Positions 50,601 to 60,600 of a stretch of 64,000 bases of DNA are shown in pieces; positions within the stretch are counted from its first letter, which is position 1; the number at the start of each line of letters is the position of its first letter. Position numbers and translations under genes: made by a program. Below the pieces are notes generated by a model that saw only the letters and a list, made by a program, of their open reading frames with translations, did not search any database and was not told where the DNA came from. Source of the DNA: Ulota crispa (lineage: Eukaryota > Streptophyta > Bryopsida > Orthotrichales > Orthotrichaceae); NCBI GenBank assembly GCA_963920765.1, contig OY987243.1, positions 21,757,419 to 21,821,418 on the forward strand, in the 5' to 3' direction.

Positions 50601-53600
50601 AAAATAATCTTATATTTATGCATTAATATTCACAACCCACGCTTGAAAATCTATATTTTCAATATATCACACTCTTTTAACATCAAATGAACATGTTATA
50701 TAAGAGTTATGCACTTGAATTTTGCAAAACCTTTTGGTTTATAAATTCACGTATTACAGTTTTTGACATAACCCTTATACGTTTTGTTAGAGCAGCAAGA
50801 TTAGCATGCAAGTACCTAGCGGATCTACAACCGGTTTGTGATGGTGCTTGGGGACATATGGATGATTGGCTAATGAAACGTTGTGATGTATTATTCTAGC
50901 CTCATAAAGCTCATATATATCTGAAAATCAATTATACACAAGGGAATTGTTAAAGTAACACCCTCATATTCTTAATGCAACATCTCATATTCTTAACCCT
51001 TGAGCGCCGGGTATACTCATGAATACACGGCCCAAGTGTGTTTGCCGGGGACAATTTTTGTCCCCATGGGCGTTTAACTCTTGAGCACTCCAGAGAAAGT
51101 ATACTTCCTCTGAAAATTTTGAAAATAGGTACCTAAGTCATGTTAGTACGATGTACTAGAACTAGGGTAGGGTGGTACAAGGGTGACATGAAGTGGGGTA
51201 CCCGGGTTCTTAGTGATTATTATTGGTTTCACATGAGTTATCTTAGTTTTGTAAAATTTGTAAAAACCACAAGCTTGTGAGTGTGAGTAGGTTTGCCAAA
51301 ACCAGATTTTGAGCTGGGCGCTCAGGGGTTAAGGGTTAAAGATGGATACCCCTGAAGTTTGAGATATTTGTATAGATACCCCTATTTTTCCAAAAATTGC
51401 ACAAATATCTTTGGACCATAAATTTTAAGCATTTGTTTTATTGTGTATGTTGCCTCTTTTTCCCTTTGAGCACATGTTGTTTTTTTAAAGTTGCATTGCA
51501 CTCCTTGCTTCAACATTGGTCATTGAGGAAGTAGCCTTGCAAAACAAAACAAATGCATGAAAATCATGGTCCAAGGGTATTTGTGCAATTTTTGAAAAAC
51601 TAAGGATATCTATACAAATATTGCAAATTATAGGGGTATCCATTTAACTTTCCCAATTCTTAACCCCTAAAGGACCATTGTCCCTTTGGGGGACACATGG
51701 GATTTTAGGCACGTACCTATGGCTAAACTACTTTGTGTGATTTTCTGAAACGTTTATTGAAGTTGAGGAATTCAAAGATTTACGTGGGAATGTAATTCAC
51801 AAAACCAGACCTATCTGCAAACTAAAATTTCTCATGACTTTCATCTCATCTATCAGAATTGAATGATTCAAAACTCCCCATGTCTATATAAGTCTAAAGA
51901 ACCTATTTCAAATTTTTATTTGAAAAAAACAAAAGTTTTAAAGAAGTTTTTGGCTGCCCATGGAGCATCATTTTCTAGATTTTCATTTTTAACTTCTTTA
52001 GTAAATGTTGGAATGAAGAAAAGTTACATTCCCATGTAGATTTTTGAATTTCCCACCTTCAGTAAAAGCTTCAAAAAATCACGCAAAGTAGTTTAGCCAT
52101 AGGTACATGCCCAAAATCCCATTTGTCCCCCAAAAGGGCCCTTGGTCCTTTAGGGGTTAATGGAACACCTCATATTCTAATTATTGCAACACCCCAAGGT
52201 GGGTACATGAGTTAACTCATGTTTTCTCCTATCTTTTTTCAATTTTTTTTTACGTTCAACATTTGTGCTTTTTTAAGTTAAAAGGATGAACATTGATGTG
52301 CACACTATGGTGGCAACATTCACACGTGCCCACCTCAATATGTTTTTTTAACAAAATGGTGTGTTACTTTAACCCTTAAATGACCGCTGGGTGGCTGTGG
52401 CCTGCCCACACTGTAGGTTCAACAGTAATTATATTGTAGCTTCAACAGTGTTTTGGTAGATGGGCACCAATAGTATTGTTTCTAAAAATTTCAAAAGTCA
52501 ATAGTGCATGCTGACCTCATGAAAAAGGACAGCTTGGAACCTAACACCATGATTTTGAATTTTCTCACAATTTGGGTTACCTAAAAATATAAGCATATTT
52601 GATAAGATGGTTTTTTACCTTGTATGATGGATCATGTGTTTACGGTCACTTTGGAAAAAAAACAGATGAAAAGCGACTTTTTTTTTGTTGTACAAATTTT
52701 TTTTTCAGGGCCAAAGGACGATAATCGTCCTCATGGCGTTTAGGGGTTAACAATCACTTATAGACAATCTTCAATTATTCATTTCAAGCTAAATTTATAT
52801 CTCAATTGCCACAAAGAATTGCTCTCAAATTTTTTATTTATCATTCACATAACACCGTGGTGTTCTCATCTTTACAAAATAATTTAACATGAATTGCTGT
52901 AGACATCAATGAAATTTCCTATTGTTAATTTTGGGTTTTTGGCTTCTTTAAAAAAAGAATAGGACGAATCAACTTTGGTTGAAGAAGTTAGATCTGTGAT
53001 TCTTGAAGCCGCCCAAGAAAGTATTCCATTATGGTACCGTGTGTGGATGGAAAGTGAATTTAAGATTGAAGAAGAAGAAATATTAAAGGTGAATGTTTGT
53101 TGAAATTGCATGTAAATAAGTTAAATAAACTTCAAATTTGAAACAGTCGTATAATTTTAAATGGTAGAAGGTGTGGTATCTTAAGGAAATAGTACTTCTT
53201 GAGATTTTTGTACCACTGGAAAGCCCATAACAATTCTATATATTGCAAACAATTATTGTAAGTGCTCAAATCCACGTAGATAAAGCTCAAGAAACGAACT
53301 CCAATTTCCTATCCAATCACTTGCTAACCCTCATTGTAGACTTCTTACAAGCAACTTGTGTTTCATTTCCAAGCCTCTTTGCACTACCATAAAGAGTTGC
53401 AATCTTGTCTCCTAAATAAGATTATTTTATCTTTTGAGGTTCTATGTTTTGAGGTTCTATGTTGCCATACAAAGTGAAAGTAAAATGACATAGTGACAAT
53501 GGGTTAAGGGAACTTAAGTTTTGAATACACTACTGTCAAAATATTATACCATGACAATTTGAATAATTTGTATTTTCAATTTTGCAGATAGAGCATATAC

Positions 53601-54634
53601 CACCAGAGCCAATTATTGATCTCACTCCATGGCATATAAAAGTGATGGAATCAATTACCAACACCTTTAAAACCTTTAGGAGTAAGATAATCATATTTAA
53701 AATTAAAATATGATGGTTTATCCTCATATTAAAATATTGTCAAATTTGGATTAAAATATGAATAGGTTGTTGTGAAAAATAAAAACTCTATATTTGATGC
53801 TTGTAATTGAACTCTTAAAAAAATAAAACCCTTTTATTAAAAACAAGAGTAAGAAAAAATGGGAAATAACTTATATTCTCAAAAATATTATATTTTTAGT
53901 ATGCCTTCACTTGTATTACATATACAAGCATTTATAAAGTAAAACTTAGGACATTTCAATCTAAGCTCTACACTTTACTAGGCCTCATTTGGCTATTGAA
54001 GTATTTACTTGTTAGTCTTTAGTGCAAATCATCCTAAATTTAAAACTTCAATAATTCCTCACAAAAACATGACACTTGTGTTTACAAATCAATCACACGT
54101 GAAGGGATAAGGTCAAGAGTTTATCCATTTATCAAAATTTGATGAGGGGATAATAAAACAAGAAAGAAAAAAACAACATATTAGATCTAATAGTTTTGTA
54201 GTGTTAATGTGAATTGCTCTTTTTACCTCCTATAGAATGCATGTACACCTACTTAGTATTTTTCCATGATCATTTTTTGTTTCCTTGTTTCTTACGTACA
54301 TTAGCTATAGATGAAAAGTCAATGTCAAATCACATGTGTTGAACTTTTGAATCTAATCTATTTCTTTTATAAAAAAAACTCTAGCCTTCACTATAGACAA
54401 TATTATTGTGGTTTGACTTACTTTATTTGTGGCAAGAAAGAAAAGAACTTCTAAAATACTTTAAACTGTGCTTTAAAAATAAAACTTGTAGAAAATCACA
54501 AATGATATTTGATAAATGTTCTTAGGTTAGTAAGGAGTTACTATAGGACATCATTTTTGTACTATGTTTTAGCAAATATAACCAATCAAATTCACAAAAA
54601 CTAAAATATTGCATTGCCAAAAGATATCATTTGC

Positions 54635-54680
<46 letters not shown>

Positions 54681-57600
54681 CAAATGGAGTGAATATTCCA
54701 CACAAGTGTGGATTAATTCTTAAACTTGTGTTGAAATTTCTATAATAATACGCAAGTGCAACACAAAAAAACGTTTTGTCGGAAAAAGTGCTTCAAATCA
54801 ATCACTTCAACAAGATTATTTTTGATTTCAGTAGTTTAACTAAAGACATGGATGTACAATTAACTTGAAACAAGTTAATGAAGTGTTCAACAAAATTAGA
54901 AATTTCCATGATCTTTAAGCATCAATTTTGAATGTGAAAAAATACAAATGAAAAATATGCAAGTCAATAATAGAAAGGTTAATTATTTTGTCGTTAGAAT
55001 TCCAAGTTTTGATATTTTTAAGTGTGACATAAGCACATTGCAAGTTGGTACATACGATCACAAACAGGGAGTTGTTCATGATACCACGTAGACATCTCTT
55101 TGTAAACTATATCGTGTTTACCTTTCTATTCCACTGATCATACCTTTAATGTTGTTTAAAGATATTTGGAACTATGTAGCGTTGTTAAAAAAAATTGATT
55201 GCACATAAGTGCCAAAAAAATTTAAGACTATATAAATTAAAGAAAACTCAATTATTTAGCATCCTATTCATGAGACACGAATTGTTGTTAATGAGGTTGT
55301 ATGCTTTCAAAAAGCAATTATACTTCTGTATTTCTGTGCCCATTCACTCAAAATTAACCAAAATAAACTACCACCTTAGTCCAACTTTTTTGGAAGATAT
55401 AAACACATGCAAATGGAAGTATTTTCGTGCTTGGTTATTTTCCAATGCATGCAAACTAAAATAAAATAAGAAACAGCTCCTTTCAATATCCTACAAAAAC
55501 GATATTTTTCTAATATAGAATGAAGGTTCTTCATTAGTAACCTTGTCATAATGGTAAGTGTCTCATGAACTTCACCCATCTCTATCCTTAAAACATCCAT
55601 AAATTCTATATTTAACCAAATCTAAACAACCCAAGGTCTCAAAATAATAATACACATGCTAAACATTTAGAAATCTTTAGTGGTTTACATGTGTCATGTA
55701 AAAAATACCAAGGGATACATTCAAAACATCAAGAAATTTATGTCCCTCTATTGGAAGATTTTTATATGTTTTGCAAGCAAAGTCAAAAATTGCACAAATA
55801 GCTCAAATCTAGTTAAATATGGCATACAGGGTACATTACAAAAAATATATATTTTTTACATGTCACTTATGAAATTGAGTGTAATCTCAATGCTAAAAAT
55901 TCGGGTGTTTTTTTTGTTTGTTCCAGATGGCTTTACAAAAACAGAAGATGTTACAAACTCAACATTAAGTGCCATTAATGATGTATACATGATGTGGAGG
56001 AATGCTCCACAAAATAACATTTATCCTCGGCTTCCTCGATACAAAAGTAGGCGCTATGGGCATTTCCAACATTGGGCAAACTTGACTCATGATATTATAG
56101 AGGTGAGGGCATCTCCACCGGTTGCCAATTACAAAGACACGCCACATCTGTTTGAGAGGGCCCTGAGCGATTGTTTGGCGTGGGCAAGCATTGGGATCTC
56201 CCCCATTGTCTCTCTTTCAACTCGCTAGAGGATCTGTCCAGCTAAAATGGGCTGCAATTCTGAAACAATTGGGATACCTCCGCGTGGGCCCCGAGATAAG
56301 TCACAATACCAAATAGTGCATTTAGGTTGTCCCACACTAATTTCTTGACATTCCACACTATTTAAATACTTACTACTGTTACAGTAATTTTCAGCAATAA
56401 TTATTGTAATAAATTATTTTTAAAAAACTTGACAACTACTACAAAGTTATAGAAAGACAATTTAGCAATATCCAAATTGTAAACCAAGTGAAATCTAAAT
56501 ATGTAAAGAATTGCATGTATTTCCAAGTGGGCAAGTGGTGGGTCATGAGGTAACTTTCCAAGGTAAGGCAACCTAATTGTTGAGGCAGCCTAAATGCACT
56601 ATTTGGTGTAGGGAAGGCTTGCTGACCACTTGTAGTGGGACTGGTCCCACCTTCAAAGCACATCAAACCCGCCTTTCAAGCGCGTTAAAAAAACTCTCGA
56701 TCTTGCTCACTCATTGTCCTAGCACCAGATTTTGGCAAGGCCGCTCAAAAATTGGCCCTCGTAGTTTCACCGGTGGAGATTGCAAAGGTGAAAAGTGTGT
56801 TAAGGCCACGCTATTTTCCAGTTGTGCGCCAACCGGTGGAGATGCTCTAAGAGCAACTCCACCGGTTGGCGCAAGACTGGAAAATAGCGTGGCCTTAGGG
56901 TTGCTTTTTATTTTAGAGTGTCCAGCGTTGACACAGTGATGGCAAATTTTTGCCCAGCCGCTTCAAAGAAGGCTCCATGCACTATCAGCTGCTGTGGTAT
57001 TTTTCATTTGTATTGTGCTTGAATCATGGCTCTGACACTTTTATTTATTGCCTTGATGGTTGGTGAGGCCCCAATTTATTTGCCATTAGTTCTCCAAAAT
57101 CTAAACTGCTAACCTGCCCATGCTGCCATGGCAAAAATGCATATAGCATCCCATGCTGCCATGGCAAAGATCCTTAGAACATCCCATGCTGCCATGACAA
57201 AGATACTTAGAGCATCCAAAAATTGCAACTATTTTTGGCATAGATTTTAATTCCAAACCTTGTGATGCATCCTCTTAAACTCAATCTGGTGAATACGGGA
57301 ATTATATAACAAGCCAATTCTCCATGAAGGGGCCGAGTTGAACCTTATGGTGTGTCATTCCACCGGCCAACCGGTGGAGATGCTCTAATGAACACAAAAC
57401 AAATGTTTTACATTTGGTGGATTTTGAAATTCAAAAAAAAAAAACTCATAAAGATTTGCATTGATCATTCTTTGCAATTAGTGCAACATATATGTTTCAG
57501 TATTTGACAATTTAAAACGTGGTTATAAAATTTGAATCATTTGTCACATTTCACTTTTATTTTAAGATATTTTTTAATTGTAAATACATAAAATTATAAA

Positions 57601-60600
57601 CAGATAAAGAATTTAAGCTTATAGTATATGATTTCAAATATCCTATTTAGAGTTGAAGACATAAAAGATCCATTCTTAATTTAGAATCTTTTTTCCACAA
57701 ACTCAACTCTGAACCAAATTTAAAACTATGTACAAATCCTAAAAATTGAAAATGTGAGATAAAAGGGCATTGGAATATGAGAGGTATCAAAACGAGTAAT
57801 AGTAAGTTTTTTTTAAATGATTATTTCTAAAAAGACAATTATAAGGCTACAGAAGTCACTTCCAATCCACTACAAATCCACCTTGGTCCAACCAACAATC
57901 TACTTTCAATCTATAAAAGGTTCTCTTGAGTTGAGACACTTTCAAATTTTAAGAAGCCATTCAAAGCCAAAAATGTGTTGGTGGATGTTGATGAGCATGG
58001 CATACTAATTTAAAATTGCAAGTGCAAAACCAAAATTAAAAGCATGATGGAGTTAAAAAAAAAATTGCACTTCAAACACTGATACTTTTGTCCCCCTTTC
58101 TCACCTTTCAAAACACATCGTCAGTTTTAAAGTTGGTGAGGAATTGAATACATGGAAAGGTTCTAAGTGAAGATTAAATCTTTTTGTCATCAACTCTACT
58201 TGGATTTCAATGCATACACTAAATTGAACAATAGAAGAAAGGGTCTATTTCAATAGTCATACTATTATGACTAATAACTATAAAATATTGCAATCTATAT
58301 CAAAATTCCAGTATATAAGCTTTTTGCTTTTGCTTTTTGCTTTTTTTTGCAGCAATCAAAAGGAGAAATTGATCCTCGGTTTATGAATGCAATTGAATGG
58401 CGAGGCTTCCTTATAACTCTTGCAGATGCACAGTTTGATTACATAATTTCAAATGCTACAATTGAAGATATTGTACAAGCTCGTACTGGTATAGTTACCC
58501 ACAAAAAAAAACTAAAAAAAATTTAAAAAAACTAAACTAAACTAAAATACAAATAAATTTGATTTTCCCTTTTACAAAATTATGAAGTATAGTTTAGAGA
58601 GTTTTCTCTATTTTTGAATTATAGTAATAAAAAAAAGCACACGCACAAAATAAATCCACAATTATAATACATTGAAGTTAAAAAAATATTGTGTTTGCAA
58701 TTACAGTAAGACTTGCTTGCCTTGAAGCNNNNNNNNNNNNNNNNNNNNNNNNNNNNNNNNNNNNNNNNNNNNNNNNNNNNNNNNNNNNNNNNNNNNNNNN
58801 NNNNNNNNNNNNNNNNNNNNNNNNNNNNNNNNNNNNNNNNNNNNNNNNNNNNNNNNNNNNNNNNNNNNNNNNNNNNNNNNNNNNNNNNNNNNNNNNNNNN
58901 NNNNNNNNNNNNNNNNNNNNNNNNNNNNGGGAGGGTAGCTTATTTGCAAAAGACTCGCTCAATCATAACTCTACAAAAATGTGCTTGATAAGGGGAGGCC
59001 TTACGCTATGTAAGACACCTCCCCTTTGGCCTTTCCCAAAATAAGATAGCCTTTACCTCTAAGCTTTGCCTTCAAGCTTGGGCCCCTTATTTTGAAAAAG
59101 GCACTTGAGGAAGTGCGTTACCATATACATGATAATTTGGTTGTCTCAAAAAGAGGGATTTGGAAAATGCAAAATCCTTACAAGGCCCAACATTTCCTTT
59201 GCATTATATAACTTATGCAAACTCAAATTGTAAAAAGAAACAAAAGATTTGACATGTCATAAATCAACGGAAAGATTTAAAAAAAAGAAAAAAATTGGCA
59301 CTCTAATTTTTCTACACTTATATTTACCCATAATTGCATAATATATGATGTTTTCAAATCTTTAGCAGACACGTATGTATTGAATGCAACTTAGGTACAA
59401 CAAAGTAAATATGAACTATCAAATAACTTACCATTAAAATGACTTGTGGTTTTTGTTTTCTTTTCATTCTTGTGTGAATCAAAGAGTTAGAAATGAACAA
59501 ATTTTTAATTTGTATTCGCTTTTAAAAAGCCATTCTTAAAATATCAAAAAATTTAAAGGAAATTTGTATATATTTTAACTTGATGTTTCTATTTCATAAA
59601 TTGTGTTTCTTTTTCAGACTTTTTTATGGTTGTAACTACCAAACAACCAGGGGATCCATCAGAGGGTTGCATCACATTGGACGACTTTCTGAATATTCGG
59701 CTTTGGTTTGATAAATTAGATGGTAATGAAAATAGAATATATTGATTTTACCTGTAGAGCATGGATTTTCCTTCAGTCATGTGATATTCAAAATTCTCTA
59801 TTAACATTAAAAATTCAACATTTTTTATTGTAAAGCATTTGGTGTTAGATATAGGGTGTTTGTTTGTCATCCAACATTTGAAATTCAAAAATGCAATTTT
59901 GAAATTAAAAAGGAGAGGGAAACAAAAAAGGAGGAAAGAAGGGAAAGGGAGGGTGAAACGGCATAGGAATTACAAGGGGATGGAGAGGAAAAGACAAGGA
60001 AAGGGAAGGTGAAAAGCCACTTCAAAAGTCATAAGCAATTAACCCCTAAACACCGAAGCCCATTGTTTCCTAAAATAACATTGAAAACAATCATTTTTGG
60101 TCATTTGATCCCAAGAGAAATATTTTTGTATTTTATACAAATCTAGCCAAAGGATCTTGCATCAAACATATGTAAGAAGCCATGGTGAAATTTTCATGAA
60201 GTTTGACCGTACAAATTGAGAGATTTGAGCATTTTAAGTTAGTACCCAAAAAAAAATTTGACCTCTGCCCCAAATTTTCACATTCCTTTGATTGCATGTT
60301 GTGAACAATTTTTGCACTGTGCATGTGGGAGAGATTTTTCCAACATGCTCTAAATCATGTTAGGCATATCTCCACAAGTTTATATGGCCAACAAAGACTT
60401 GAAACACTCTATTCATAGGCATGTATCGCAAATATGTGCTTGAAAATCTCACTACACTAAGGTTTTTTGCAAATCAAATCGCCAATGATTTTATTTGACA
60501 TATCAAATTCCAACAATAGATTGGAGGGTCTTGATGTTATTGAAAACCACAAAATAATAATAATAATAATAATAATCTCTAATAGCTATTGCAATTCAAA

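Larger units (their letters stand above)
50950..52372. mobile_element. Outer TTAA-flanked element holding a nest of TTAA elements
   Basis: TTAA 50950-50953 is followed by AGTAACACCCTCATATTC, and GGTGTGTTACT precedes TTAA 52369-52372, giving an outer element of about 1.4 kb. Inside it, in order, lie 50997-51328, 51340-51643 and 51664-52156. Fragments such as CTCATATTCTTAATGCAACA and CCTCATATTCTAATTATTGCAACA on either side of the nest appear to be outer sequence. A relic with the same left end may be at about 31903 (CTAAAGCGACATCCTC). Confidence 0.6.
50793..58728 (+). other. SPEF2: SPEF2 segment 4: exons 27-32, last exon cut by the sequence gap
   Basis: Exons 50793-50887, 52963-53088, 53588-53681, 55927-56102, 58353-58488 and the start of exon 32 at 58707 chain in phase. 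Readable content: ARLACKYLADLQPVCDGAWG, SIPLWYRVWMESEFKIEEEE, a TPWHIKVMESITNTF helix, TEDVTNSTLSAINDVYMMW, and EIDPRFMNAIEWRGFLITLA. Exon 32 begins VRLACLE and runs into Ns at 58729. For exon 27 the acceptor after GTTAGAG (50793) is chosen because the acceptor two bases earlier gives an immediate stop. The donor of exon 30 abuts a MITE at 56105. Confidence 0.75.

Noticed and set aside
58678-59044. ORFs running through the N block on both strands
   Set aside because: They exist only because Ns contain no stops.
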